A DNA stretch of 64,000 bases from Paramacrobiotus metropolitanus (GCF_019649055.1 NW_026570279.1:806001-870000); one strand, 5' to 3'. Positions 1 to 11,815 are shown, counted from the first letter of the stretch. A program made the numbers and translations. Notes: generated by a model from the sequence alone, not told the origin.

Positions 1-362
1 AAGCTGCAGTCTTTTGGATCCTCTGGCATTCCATGGTGTCCGTGCTAATGACGTTGCACTCAGGACAAACGGGATTGGTGTAGTTTTGCGCGCATTTTGT
101 TTGCCTTGAATCATCCTTAATCGGCATAGATCCTGGAATGACGGTGTAGGACGTCGGTGGACGCACACAGTCGACAGAAATAGTTTCCCATGTTTTCGGG
201 TCGAATAACAGTTTCTTTGCGAAACTGGCCAGGAAAAGTGATTGACTGAGAAAATCGTTGCCCAATAGAATTTGAAAAGGAAAATCTTTAACAATTCCGA
301 ACGTAACATTTGCTGAATGGATAAGAATTTTTAGTTGAAGCTTACATGCATTTGTCGGGTGC

Positions 363-578
363 ATGATGCTATTGTTCACTGTTGCGAGAGACGGTCCATT
401 TCATTGGAATTGCTCGAATTTCTGCTTGAAGGCGAATTTATCGTTGATGAGAGATACTCCTGGTCCGGTATCCAAAATGACAGTAGTAGGCTCATTATTG
501 ATTGCGAGCGTAAATGCTAAGGCACCGGTCACGAAGCTGCATAGAAGAATAAGCGGTGTGTTGCCGTCAACTTCATGA
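363..578 (-). pseudogene. Retropepsin (aspartic protease) domain of the left Ty3/gypsy element
   Basis: The minus-strand reading contains the retropepsin active-site motif ILDTGPGVSLI, preceded by a beta-strand-like stretch (ALAFTLAINNEPTTVI). This is the normal order for a Ty3/gypsy element, where protease follows Gag and the zinc knuckle. The catalytic Asp-Thr-Gly is intact but the frame is interrupted shortly before and after. The reverse transcriptase expected next would lie beyond position 1, outside the window. Confidence 0.75.
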
Positions 579-615
579 GCCGTGGAAGCTGCGGCTAGAA
601 GTTTAAACTATTCTG

Positions 616-2298
616 CGGATGTTCAGTAATCTGAGCGCGGGAGGCCATTGCCGGTTGGATTGCTCGTTTAGCATTTTGACGGTTGCGGCATTCATCAAAA
701 GTATGGCCAATGTACTTCAAAAAACTGCAGAACTTACGCCGATTTCCATTGAATCGATTTCCTCCTCGTCCTCTGTATCCTCTTCACCGTTGATTTCGAT
801 GATGGAACCCTCTGTTGTACGTCTGGTAGCCTCGACTGTCGCTCCGGCCAAAGTTCAGTTGCGAGAATTGACGTTCTATGGCAGCCATTCGATCGTCAAG
901 TTTTGGCTCATTCTTACCCTCAAAAGTACTGGTGAACAAAACGGCGACAACGGGATTCTTGATGTGCTCGGCAACTTCCTTGCGGGTGTTGTTTGCTTCA
1001 TATTCTTTCTCACGTGCAACAGTTTTGAGTTGTCCAAGGAATTCTGTAGGTGTGGTAGGCATTTTCTGTACGAAACCGGATTTAATGCTAGTTGGAAGGC
1101 CATCGAAGAGTTTGTTGACAATCTCTCTTTGGCTGGATTGGTCACTAATGGAATTGAGGTAGCGCATTACGTTGGAGTAGTATTCGTTGGGATTTCCGGC
1201 GTAGGTCAAGGACTTTTTCGTGTCTTTCGCCAAATCGTAGTCGCATATCTGCTTCGCGAAGGCTTCTCTTAGGGCTTTCCTCATCAACTGCCATGTGTTG
1301 GTGGTAGCTGGAATGGTGTTGTAGATTCGCAAGGCTGTTCCATTGAAGCACCGGTACAGGTTGTGAAGGGCGTTGTCGTTGGACCACAGGTGTTGCTTGG
1401 CACACATCTCGAACTTAAGGAGCCAGTCTTCAAAGTCTTCATCTTCATCGTTGGAAAATTGCAGCAATTCTTTCGTTGGAACTTTCTTTTTGTTTGCGGC
1501 TGACATCTGTTGGATCACGTCTGAGGTTTTACTGGCATTGTCAACGAGGTTTTGGAGTCGGTAGTTTTTGGTGGTAAGCTGTGCGACATTGCGCTACAAT
1601 GCATTGATGGCGTCAGCGTAACTATTTAAAACGTTACCAGAAGTTTCTCGGATTTCCTCTGTTGTATCCCTCATATCCGCTGCCTGTGATGCGCGCTGGA
1701 CGGCACTCTGTGCTTTCTCAAAGAAAATACTGACAATTGCTTGTTCGTCCGTGGATGACGGAAGGCGAAATTCTCACCCGGCTGTTCCTTTAACGTCATC
1801 AAAGAATTTCTGGACAATTGCTATGTGAACTTTTGGTATACGAAAAGAAAAGGGAATTGCTGATCCCGTGGATTCATCGGCGTTGGACATGACGGAACCG
1901 TTATTTGCATTAGTTTCTAGGGTTTGCTGCTTGTCGGGAGGGCCTGGCGGTTAGTTCTCAATGGCCAGTTGCAGTAGCGAATCCTCATCAACTTCCAGGA
2001 TAGCGGGATTCTGTTCGGTATCGCTTGGAACCGTTGTTAGCTCGAGTTGATCCACTGGTACGGCTACGTCTTTATGGGGACGATTGGCTTGTTCTAAATT
2101 GGCGTATTGTTCCTGTAGAGTAAGTGTAGGAAGTTGGACACGAGACCTTGTTGCGGGTTGTGTGACGATTGGATCGGAAGGAGGTGAGGGAGGGACGGGG
2201 ACGTTGTCAGGGTCACGAGAGGGACGCTTATGTTCAGGAAATTCCTCATTAATGGTGCGGTCGTCGTTTCGTCTTTTGGATATGACGAACGGGAACAT
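616..2298 (-). pseudogene. Ty3/gypsy-type Gag, decayed
   Basis: This is retrotransposon Gag read on the minus strand. The best-preserved part (1518-784, about 240 residues) has the helical retrotransposon-gag pattern (EDWLLKFEMCAKQ, then LYRCFNGTALRIYNTI, LREAFAKQICDYD, YLNSISDQ, LFDGLPTSIKSGF), followed by a charged RGY/RNQR tail. Upstream segments of the same protein lie at 2298-1951 (proline-rich, acidic) and between 1950 and 1519. They are separated by in-frame stops near 1951, 1775 and 1597, so the gene is broken. Downstream, near 700-660, a CCHC zinc knuckle is recognisable (FCSFLKYIGHTFDEC) but its second cysteine reads leucine. The gene heads an element whose pol continues off the left edge. 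I am confident of the family; the true start was not identified. Confidence 0.8.
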
Positions 2299-2496
2299 TG
2301 AGTTTTACCATAGCGGTGTGGACTTACCCAAAAAGGTCAAGGCAGAGGTGCATAGATGTAGGTTATACTGTTGGGTTATACGGGTAGCGTATATAGCGTA
2401 GACCGAAAGGTCGTGTTGGATGCAGATGTTGCAGATGTTGTAGATAGGTTCGTGCAATACAGGTAGAATGCATAGCGAGCACCTGGAGCCACCCAG

Positions 2497-3060
2497 TTGA
2501 TACATGGTGGTTTGCGTAAACCTTTATTCCATGTATTGCTCAGCGGTAGAATGGTATTGCACCAGCGAAAGAAAAGGTCTTATATAGCAAACGGTGTACA
2601 GGAGATGGCAACGCATGCATGTGATTACGCTTCTAGCGTTCTACACTTCTGACGCTTGAGGCGGTTTGGGGAAATGCATATGATGTAAGCGCTTTCACTT
2701 TAAACAAGGATCTGCTCTAGGGCATATTATTCATACTATCGTAACAAAGAGTTTAATAACCGAAAGCCCCGTGTGCTGTACTGCCCTTTTATGCCTTTGG
2801 CCACCGAAGGCCACGAGTGCGGTTCCCGCCTTTTCGAGCCTTTGGTTACCGAAGACCACGCGTGCGGTACCCGCCTTTTCGAGCCTTTGGTAACCGAAGA
2901 CCATGCGTGCGATACCCGCCTTTTGGAGCCTTTGGTCACCGAAGACCACGCATGCGGTACCCGCCTTTTCGAGCCTTTGGTAACCGAAGACCATGCGTGC
3001 GATACCCGCCTTTTTAAGCCCTTAGTAACCAAAGGCCACGCGTGATATGTCCATGCTTTT
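2497..3060 (-). repeat. Probable 5' LTR region of the left Ty3/gypsy element (boundaries approximate)
   Basis: Upstream of gag, the minus strand holds a TATA box (CTATATAAGA, near 2583) and about 60 bp further a polyadenylation signal (GGAATAAAGG, near 2525). This is the U3-R-U5 order expected of an LTR. Upstream of the TATA box lies the 45-bp tandem repeat listed separately, which would then belong to U3. I could not fix the LTR ends or the primer-binding site because the 3' LTR is outside the window. Confidence 0.45.
2815..3030. repeat. 45-bp tandem repeat, about five units
   Basis: Units spaced exactly 45 bp share the core CGAGCCTTTGGTAACCGAAG followed by ACCAYGCGTGCG. Because 45 is a multiple of three, every frame is open on both strands, which creates spurious short reading frames here. 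The array sits upstream of the TATA box of the probable LTR and may be a repeated U3 enhancer. Confidence 0.85.
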
Positions 3061-5371
3061 AAGCGTTTTCTAACCGAAGAATTTCGGTTTAACCTGTTTC
3101 TAGATAACCGTATTCCCCTTTGAATAAGACTTACTTCACATATAAAATCGTTTCACTTCAATTCGTTTAGCAAAAAAAACCCAGCCGACAGGAACCGCCT
3201 TTGCACTGCAGCGCGGCGCGTAAGCGCCCCGCGCTGTGCTTGTCCTTACTTATGAAAGATCGAAGCATAATCACGATCAGAGATATAACAGTTTGACTGC
3301 AAGCTAGGGTGAAAAGAAAATCTGCACAAAAAATGAATAATATAAATCGTGAGAATTCTTAAAAAAAATACTCGCAGGCATTTCTGCCTGGCAAGTCTGC
3401 TCGCAACTTGTGAACTTAATTTTGCCAGCTACGTTTATACTGGAATGAGCGCCCATTTGCAGATATTATAACAGCTGAACGCTTGGGATTTCATTCTGAA
3501 ATCACGACCGCCATCCTGCGACCAACATGTGACATGTCATAGCGACAACAGATGTAAATGTAATGTGAAAACAAATGGTTTGTTTTTAGGCAAGCGAGAA
3601 ACCGTTAAAGCTGCCTTATTTCTGTACCTGGTTTTACTGTAAACAGATCTGCTTTTAATTAGTGTAAACCTGCGCAGGCGAATTGTTGCGGGTCAACTGC
3701 TCTGTGAAAGCCATACGCGACGCGCTAGCGGCAGTCGGGTAAAAAAAACATGACGTCACGGCGCGTAACCAGGTAAACAATTTGACTGGAAAACCAGAAT
3801 TCTGGGATGGGTTTCAGCTTGCTCGTTTGTGTAACAGTTGCGCTTCGACGTCGAAGCGCAACCGTCGAAGCGCAACCGCTACCCAAACTACGAGTAACTC
3901 GTAACTCTTCTGCACAGATCAACAAAATTTCTGTTTGTTTGAACCAAAAGTGCATCCAGCAACCCAGATTCACATTCCTAAACTCAGAATTATCTTTTTT
4001 GACGTATTACCACATTAAAGCAACAAAAATAAATTTTCCAGTTACACTTCAGTTTTTCAGTTGTTCAATTTCTTTCTGGGCACAGAAGCGTACTCGACTT
4101 TCGATTGGACGATAATGTTTTCGCTGAGTCATGGATAGATTTTAACGCGTTTCTCCGTTACCCGACGCGCATCGGTTACCCAAATGCAATTGGCCTATAC
4201 CATTATACAGATCTTTTGAACTATTTAGTAATCACAATAATTACAAGGCGGCCGCCTCGCCTAACGGTTTATTTTTGAAATACGTTGCCATTTAATAACG
4301 CAATTTTTCCAAAGTTAGTATTGTCACAAAAAATTCTTGGCACTAATCGCGCAGTTTCCACAACAAATTCTTGGCAATTTTTCAAATCAAACGCGATCTA
4401 TTTTCGGCACTTGCAACTGAGCGGCAAAGAAATCTAAGCTGATTAGAATAAGACATATTTCACAGTACACACACCCATACGTTTTTCTAATCCTTTTTTG
4501 ATCGGAAAGTAGAGGGGATCTTACTCTGCCAGCAATGCCTCTGCGCATATGTGCATTTGGTGGCGGTGCCCGACGAACAGACAACGCATTTCGCATGAAC
4601 ATAAACGACCTTCGCTACGCTTCGGTCAAATAACAGTACTTCGATGCGCCTAAGAGGCCGATTACATGGAGTACAAAACTAGAAATACCGGTCCGCCGTG
4701 GTGGAGGTACTGGAGGGTTAGACTACGCACTGCTGCTTCATTGAGAATTATTAGTGAATGGATTGATCTTCTACAGATACATGCGTGGCACCCTCAACAT
4801 GCGGCACGTTATGTGTTAAGCTGCTGATTGTTTAACGTCGGTGATACTGATCGGTGTTTCAAGCTAGTGCTCAATTTGATCGGTCTTTTGAGCGCATCGA
4901 AATAGTTCCAGACCGCATTACTTAAGCACAGCTTAATAACAGCGCATGGAAAATTCTACTTAAGGATACCGCAGAGCATCGTGTATCATTATATTATGTT
5001 GTCAAATAAATGCCAGATCGAATATTTGATGAAACGCCTCAACGGCCGGAAGAATCCACCAAAGTGCAAGATCTTCCAAGCATTTTCCGTTAAAAGGCAC
5101 AAAAAGTGTAAACCCGAAATCAAGTGGAGGTAAGCACATTTCTTTTAATCAAAGTAGTTCTTTTATACAAAATTTAAGTGTTACTTGAATGCAGTCAGGC
5201 GCTTTTGCTTCGGCGTACCGCGCTACTGAATATGCACTCCCAAGATAGAAAACGGGAACATATTCAGATTTTTTGGCGATTAAGATACGGAGCGGAAAAT
5301 ATATATACCCATAGGAAAATATAGCAAAAGTAAGTTCCCAGGTAGATTTTTGAGAGGTATCTCGTTGGTTC
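3061..5371. other. Intergenic, no gene recognised
   Basis: I see no conserved protein, RNA gene or clear transposon here. A small nested duplication of a GTCGAAGCGC unit lies near 3838-3880 and makes a short palindrome. Several short open frames have no recognisable domain. Confidence 0.6.
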
Positions 5372-5377
5372 GGCCAC
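5372..5377. repeat. Left target-site duplication of the Polinton (GGCCAC)
   Basis: The 6-mer immediately outside the left terminal inverted repeat is identical to the 6-mer at 23118-23123 immediately outside the right one. Confidence 0.9.
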
Positions 5378-5449
5378 AGTAGTAAGGCAGTAAGGATAGC
5401 AGCATTTTCAAGAAAAGTGCGGCAGTCTGGCTGCTTCTCTGATTGGCTG
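5378..5449. repeat. Left terminal inverted repeat of the Polinton, 72 bp
   Basis: This 72-bp stretch matches the reverse complement of 23046-23117 with two mismatches (near positions 13 and 16). It then diverges abruptly after ..TGATTGGCTG. It is short for a Polinton, whose terminal repeats often run to several hundred bases. Confidence 0.92.
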
Positions 5450-5678
5450 CTCACGAATGAGCCCCCGAGACAGGGCTGCTGATCTGGCTGCTACCGGCTA
5501 GCGGTGTCCCGATGGCTGGCGCCGACCTAGTGACCTTCTGTCTGCTTTTGTCTGACTACGTAGTGAAGGTCTCCCTGCCGGTCATAATTACAAAGACAAC
5601 CTACTGTAATTAGCTGATCTTTTTATTTTTTTAACTGGTTACTGGCACAATTTGCGGAACACAGGCACAACACACGCT

Positions 5679-5885
5679 TCACAAAATACAGGTCGCATTC
5701 ACATAATAAACAATGGCCGCATGTTTATACAGCTGTCGTCGCTTGTAGCGCTGCTGGTCGGCGTCGTCGTTCTCTCGCGGTCGCTTCTGGCGGGACTCAT
5801 GCCGGATATAACTATTATATCCCTTCTTCCCGGTGGTGTCCTCCTGGTCGGTGTCCTGGTCGGTGTCGTCGGAAAGGTCAGACAT
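5679..5885 (-). CDS. Small acidic-then-basic protein, unknown
   Basis: From the ATG at 5885 the minus strand encodes about 68 residues. They begin with an acidic stretch (MSDLSDDTDQDTDQED) and continue into a basic one (ESRQKRPREN, RYKRRQLYKH). The open frame extends upstream of the ATG for about 40 more codons rich in Asp, Glu and Ser, up to a stop near 6005. The true start may therefore be elsewhere or spliced. I recognise no domain. The charged composition would suit a nucleic-acid-associated protein of the Polinton, but this is only inference. Confidence 0.3.
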   Translation of the reverse strand: MSDLSDDTDQDTDQEDTTGKKGYNSYIRHESRQKRPRENDDADQQRYKRRQLYKHAAIVYYVNATCIL

Positions 5886-6008
5886 CAAATCGTCGGTACC
5901 ATCTGGTTCGGATAACGAATCGGAAACATCCGATTCGCTTTCCGAATCATCCGGTTCGTCAGTGCGCTCCGTAAAACCGATCGAGAGCCGCCCCGCCGAT
6001 CTCTAAGA

Positions 6009-6141
6009 GTTACCGATGTGGTCGTACGTGCACATCCTGTATACTGCCATTTCTCACACGAATGGCTATGATTGTACTAATCAGTGAGCCATTCGTGAGA
6101 AATGATACTACAGGATGTGCACGTACGGCCACATCGATAAC
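6009..6141. repeat. Long imperfect inverted repeat (hairpin), arms about 60 bp
   Basis: The left arm from 6009 (GTTACCGATGTGGTCGTACG and onward) pairs with the right arm ending at 6141, with a few mismatches and only a few unpaired bases between the arms. It includes the shared segment CGTACGTGCACATCCTGTA. See findings. Confidence 0.85.
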
Positions 6142-6269
6142 TCGAAGTTACGGGCGGCTTCCGGATCTCCAATATGGGTTTTTAACCGCAATCGGAGGGC
6201 TTCCGCGCCTTCTTTAAAGGCGATGCTCCTGCGCACGTCAATCGGTGAAATCCGCCACTGGCGGGCCAT
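6108..6269 (-). CDS. Small open frame, unknown (possible exon)
   Basis: From the ATG at 6269 the minus strand encodes 53 residues with ordinary composition (MARQWRISPIDVRRS.., AARNFELSMWPYVHIL). The frame is open further upstream, up to a possible splice acceptor (GGTGTTTTAG) near 6290. It ends inside the long inverted repeat, so the tail may come from that insertion. I do not recognise the protein. It could be an exon of the charged protein that follows on the same strand. Confidence 0.25.
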   Translation of the reverse strand: MARQWRISPIDVRRSIAFKEGAEALRLRLKTHIGDPEAARNFELSMWPYVHIL

Positions 6270-6702
6270 AAACTCCACGTCCCCTAAAACACCTTAGGTT
6301 TTAAACATAAACCAGCTTCACTGGTTATAAAATTTTTTAAAATTACATAATGTTATCTGAGGGAAAAACCGCTATTTCAAAAATAAAATTAATTTAATAA
6401 AAATAATAATAAATATAAACTCACCACGAATGACTTTGAGAGATGGCATTGTTTGGAATAACGAAGGGAAAAACTCAAAAAAAAAATTGCAAAATGGATC
6501 TCTGAGCGTATACGGTTTAGCAAACCAACCAGCAGAAGTTCTAACAAAATGTGACGGTATCTGATGCCAAAATTTGCTCTTTTTATACTAAGTGAAGAGG
6601 ACGTACACCCATTTGATGAAAAATATCTGGGGCGCATGTCCTGTACTGTGTATTAAACTAGGTTAGAATACGGTGCGAAGAGTAGTAACGGTGGACACCC
6701 TG

Positions 6703-6785
6703 TGCACATACTGAATCGGTAGAGTGATCACGTACACATACTGAATCGGTAGTGATCACGTACACATACGAAATCGGTAGAGTGA
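6703..6785. repeat. Short tandem repeat, about 30-bp unit, three copies
   Basis: The unit CACATACTGAATCGGTAG followed by a TGATCACGTA spacer occurs three times with small length variation. It lies in an otherwise gene-poor part of the Polinton, between the left end and PolB. The rest of 6300-7085 shows no recognisable gene. Confidence 0.75.
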
Positions 6786-7085
6786 ATCCGTTACTGAGCT
6801 CGAGCAAGTTCTACCACCACGTTACCAAAATTCAGACGGACTGTTACTCGGTGTATTGGGCCGATACTCTCAACCACACCAACAGGAATACTGAGTTTCC
6901 TGCTAGTGAGTTGCAAGGATCGGGCTTTCGTAGCCTCTTTTGCAATAACAACCACAATTGTGAACAACACAACATACCGCTTATGAATAGAAAAAAATTA
7001 GTTTATTCAGTAACAAACAGCCAAACAACCCGGGTTATAACAGTTGGCGTTCTGGTAATAAAAACTGTACCAAAGATCAAACAGC

Positions 7086-10000
7086 TTATTGTTTAGTACC
7101 GAAAGGTAGTGTCGTAAAGTCGGGAAGCAGCATGCGTTTGTCGTAAACCATTTTCAGCTTCTTGAACAAGCGAACCGTGTTGATTTCTTGGGTCTTGCCA
7201 TTGCGTTTAATGTATTCAGGATAGATGATCTGAACATGGGATTCCGTCCCGTCCAAAGGCGCTTCAGTTTTCAAAGTCCAAGGCCTGTCCAGTCCTGGCA
7301 AAGGATTTGGTGACCTCATCAAAGTCCAAGATGTCCTCCGTGTACCCGTTTTGTGTAAGGCCTTTTGCCTACGAATATTAAGATGTCCTGCATACACTGT
7401 AATTACTGTGCATACTGTATAGTATGTGTATACTGTACATACAACTTGGGCATACCTTTAGCTCGATCCGGCCAGTGTCAGTCTCGTAGCTGTACACCAT
7501 GGGGCCGCAGGACACGAACTTCATAATGTGACTCTCGCCGGCCTGCAGTTGGTTGTCCCAGTCGCCTAGGATACTACCGGTTTCCGGCACCCAGTCCCCG
7601 GGGCGGGTGAGGAAGACAACGGAATCGGTATCATAGTACATCAGCCGGTCACCCAGCTTCTCCATCATGTCCAGGAGGATGAGGCGTGCATTGGCAGTAG
7701 TGAACGCAGCCAAGGCGACGTTTGTAGCGTTACTTCCTTCATTGTAGTCTTCTCCCTTGGAGTAGGTCACCATGAGGCAGTCCTCGTTGACGGCAAACAC
7801 ATCATGAATTTCAACGGTCTTGGAGCGGATCATGTCCAAATAGTCCTTGGTTTTGTAGACGAACTTGGTCATAGTCATATCATCCCGCTGTCCTTGCTTG
7901 CCCCATAGGTAGTTCAGACAGTTCTTGACCACATTACGGCGCCCAGCATCGTAGATCATGGCTTCCGGATCAAGGTCGATCCCCTCACGTTCTTTGACCT
8001 TGCGGATGAAGTCATCTTTCTGTTGGGGAGTTTTACACCAGCTGGGCCACCCGCTGGCTTCCATCTTGATTTTCAGAAACTTGTTGATGTACGCAGCATA
8101 AACGCCGGCTTCCAAGGTGTCCCAGTGCCATACCTCGTACACTTCCTGCACGGTGTATCCCCGGTCGATAGCGTGGTGGAGCTCCGGGGTGGTCCACACC
8201 TTCGATGCAGCGGTCAGCGTCGCTATGCTGGCAATAGTCGTTGTACTTAGTGTCCGCACACGTACGGCAAAGCGCAAATACCAACTTCTTGTTGATAGTA
8301 GCAGGAAGAACAGGGTACAAACACTGCGGTGGTGGTAGTATCTTGCACGACACCAAGCCATAATACTCTTTCACGTCCTTGAAATCCGACAATATAACTG
8401 TTGGGTGGCCGATAGGGTACGTCTTGGTCTTGTTGACGAAAGGGTATAAGCTGACAACGTCGAAGTGCATAATCATTTCCCCCGGCTTCACTGCGTAGTA
8501 TAAGCGACTGGCATTAGTACGACCACCTTTAAAGGCGTCCCGGGGATTCAGGGGCTCGCGGAGGTTTTGGCCAGACAAGAAAGTACCAATGTCCGTATCC
8601 TTACGCTCATTTTCCATTCACACTCCCACTTGGTAACTACTGTATACTTCTCATCTTCCAGGTAGCGTACACGGTCCAAGTATTCCTCGTACACTTCACT
8701 CATCTTTTTACGAGAGAAAGGGGATCGATCTTCTTCTTCGGTACATTCGGGATGTCCGTGGAATACACAACCGTTATATTCGTACACTGTACGAGTTGCG
8801 GCATCATAACCGTCCACGTAATACGGGCCAATGTGCACTTCCTTGCCATTCCGACCATGCTGAATACGCCCACCCAAGTCACGGTTCAACATTTCTAACC
8901 ACTGAGTTGCTTGAACACTGGTACGTCGGTTCCGGTGAGGTCCATGGGAGGACAATACAGCTAGTTTCTCAGGTTCCAAATGAAAGGTACGGTAGTAACG
9001 GTTGCAGGCAGATGACATGGTGATACTATCCAGCGGGTTTAGATTAGTCAGAGCGACAAAGTCATCAACGAACTTCAGGGCACAACGCCGGAGCACGGTG
9101 ACGTCATTCGAGCAGTAGGCCATGATTTCCGCACGGAAGTCGAACTGCCCACCCGCAGCGGCTTTTGCTTCAGCGTACCACTTTAGAAACTCCTCTTTAT
9201 CTTTCTTTTCAGACCGTCAAAACGTACATTTCCGGTTCGGGCCACGGCAGTACCTTATCCCAGTTTTCAGGTCGATTGAAGTGGTGAGGGAAGTCGCCCT
9301 TCTTGACCTCCACTTCTAAACCAACCGCTTTCGGTAAACTGCTGAGTTTCATAGGCATAAAATTTAACGTGTCACGGGAACACATATTCAAGGACCGATA
9401 ACGCAGTTCCAACAGCTGATGCCCCTCTTAATAACTTCCACACCACGCAGCTTATTATCCAAAAGGTGTTTCAAAGGAAATGACCGTCATATCCCCGGAA
9501 GTTGTGAGCAATAATCGTGTAGTGATTGTGTTTCTCCGAAAATAGCCATTCACCAAACTGCTGGGCAACATCTCTTGTCATTGGTTGACCATCCGCCGGA
9601 AATCGAAACTCCGTGCCGTCTTCGTACTGGGCCACAACACAACTCGGTGTATGTCCATTAATTGGATCATTAAATGTCTCGTAATCAAAGAAGATGTATC
9701 GCTTTGGTCGCTCTGGTTGATCCGTTGATAAAGGCTTTGGAAAAGTCTTGATATAACACTTATGTGTGGCTTGAGAAGCCCATTCGCGGCAGACCGTGCA
9801 AAACATCTCCCCACACTGGTGCTTTTCATTTGGTCGACGTGTTAAGTTTACAAAGCGTCGGCAGTCTTTACAGTAAAGATCTGGGAACAAAAGGTTTTCC
9901 ATTGCGGCGAACAGCTCTGTGAACGTTGAAACATTCTTGGTTGTTGAATGTACGACGACAATCACCACAGTGAACAACGGACCCTTGGACGCAGTCACTA

Positions 10001-11421
10001 GCTGCCCGATAACACAACCGACAGTTTCCACCGCATCGATGCCGCTCTTTGTGACTGTAGGGTACATCGCACTCGGAGCAAAAGTATGACGAGTTAAAAT
10101 ACCGGTGGCAGTGGTTACGAGGTCAAAGTGGTTCTTCTCCAACAAGACAAAGATCTCCAGCATGTTCTTTGTTTTCGTCTCTGGTACACGAGCAATAATA
10201 GTATTACCGTGATCCGCCGAGATCACCTTTACTTGAAATTCGGGGAAGCACTCGTGTTGTAAAGAGGACAGGTCATTGAGGTCATAGCACCGTCCTAATG
10301 GTAAATCAGCTAACCGAATAATCTCTCTGGCGTGGCTGGTCAATTTGTTGATCCCCTTCTCACTGTACAGATGTTTCCACTGGCTTTTGTACGCTCCTGA
10401 ACATCGTGCGTCAAACGGTACTTGCCCAAGTACAATGCGGCGGGTAAACAGTAGTTGTTAGGCACACGAACTGTAACAATGGACTTGCTGAAACGCTTAG
10501 CATCGCGTGCCACGTGACGGTGTATGCACTTCCAGTTCCCTCCACTTGGCATGATGGTGCGAAAATGCGGATTGAGAAGGTATCGTCCAGCACCATCCGC
10601 CCGGAGTTGGCCTTGGTACAGACAGCAACAAGGTCATCGACACTGAAGTCCGACAATTTCCGCATCGACAAGTAAATTGGAAATTCTAGCGATGCACAGC
10701 CAATGGAAATGGTAACACGGTCAGATGGTTGAAACTGAGCCACGCAGAGATTCAATATGGATTCCAGCAGTAAAGGCAGAAGCAAGACAGTTTCTTCCTG
10801 GGAATAAATACGCGGCAGGGTGGCGATCTCCACACGGTACTCGTACTCGGTGCTGTTGAATTTCTTGAACTTGCGCTCTTTGTTCTTAGTCAGGCTGAAT
10901 AGGGCTGAGAAATCCGGAATATCACTGATTTCTTCCAGTGCCTACAGATATATAACATGTACTACAAGGTGAATGGCTTATTAATTACAAAAACAATTAA
11001 GTGACCTGCATTTTACGTAAATTTTCTTATAATTGTTGTACAAAACCGACTTGTTTGTTTTGCGAAAACAAACAATTGTAAAAAAAAACTAACTTTTCGG
11101 ATTCTTGATATTTACTTTGAAATGGAGGTATTGAAATTTATAGTAGGTATCAGTTACGATCGTTTCAAAAAAAAACAAAAAAAAAGAAATCCAGATAAGC
11201 GAGCATTGAAATTTAAGCTATTTTTAACAAAAAAACTATTCTTATCTTCAAACGTCACTCACCCAATCATCCCAATCACCAGTCGCAAGTATGGCATCGG
11301 TATCCTGACGATCCGCATCGGTGATAATGTACGGTGGCGATGGTGGAAGATTCCATGACCCTTCGTCGAAAATAGCATCAGTGTCCATACGATCAACATC
11401 CGCAAGCTGATAGTCGTCCAT
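7086..11421 (-). pseudogene. Polinton protein-primed family B DNA polymerase, spliced, several frameshifts
   Basis: Replicative polymerase of the Polinton. The likely first exon starts at the ATG at 11421 (MDDYQLADVDRMDTDAI). It is acidic, has two DRxDTDAI repeats, and ends at a GTGAGT donor near 11263. Exon 2 begins after ..ATCTGTAG near 10941. Family landmarks follow in order: an N-terminal SIVTVRVPNNYCLPAALY segment; exonuclease motifs FFDYETF, HNFRGYDGHF and AYCSNDVTVL; polymerase motif A DVVSLYPFVNK; a motif-B region RRNVVKNCLNYLWGK; motif C YYDTDSVVF; and a C-terminal exon after an 87-bp intron (7455-7369), ending LPFGTKQ. Frame changes occur near 10500, 10343, 9470, 9200, 8600 and 8200, so the copy is broken or poorly assembled. 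All catalytic aspartates seen are present. Its promoter is described separately. Confidence 0.93.
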
Positions 11422-11473
11422 GATGACCGTCAAAAATAAGCTCCAACTGCGATTCAGCCAGAGCGACGCACGG

Positions 11474-11509
11474 CTTTTAAATAATTTTGATCGCCAGCGG
11501 TACTGGCGG
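11474..11509 (-). promoter_or_regulatory. PolB promoter: palindrome plus TATA-like box
   Basis: On the minus strand the palindrome CGCCAG-TACCG-CTGGCG (11508-11492) is followed about 9 bp later by TATTTAAAAG (11483-11474). This is about 55 bp before the PolB ATG. The same arrangement precedes the IAP gene at 12726-12691. Confidence 0.65.
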
Positions 11510-11815
11510 TTGACCTAGTTTATGTCTAGTCTCATTCAGCTGGACTGGCGATTGACCTAGTTTGTGTCTAGTCTCATTCAATTGGACTGGCGATTGGCCT
11601 AGTTTGTGTCTAGTCTCATTCAGCTGGACTGGCGATTGACCTAGTTTGTGTCTAGTCTCATTCATTTGGACTGGCGATTGGCCTAGTTTGTGTCTAGTCT
11701 CATTCAGCTGGACTGGCGATTGACCTAGTTTGTGTCTAGTCTCATTCATTTGGACTGGCGATTGGCCTAGTTTGTGTCTAGTCTCATTCAGCTGGACTGG
11801 CGATAACCGTCTACC
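11491..11815. repeat. 42-bp tandem repeat carrying ACTGGCG half-sites, eight phased units
   Basis: ACTGGCG begins at 11502, 11544, 11586, 11628, 11670, 11712, 11754 and 11796, always 42 bp apart. The first unit is part of the PolB promoter palindrome. The remaining unit sequence (ATTGACCTAGTTTGTGTCTA and GTCTCATTCA) is also conserved. The array gives a 124-residue open frame on the minus strand that I regard as a by-product. See findings. Confidence 0.92.

Noticed and set aside
2731-3045. Several 66-98 residue repeat frames on both strands in the 45-bp array
   Set aside because: Open only because the period is a multiple of three; located in a probable LTR.
6752-7096. 114-residue plus-strand frame left of PolB
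   Set aside because: It starts in short tandem repeats and has no recognisable motif; composition looks non-coding.
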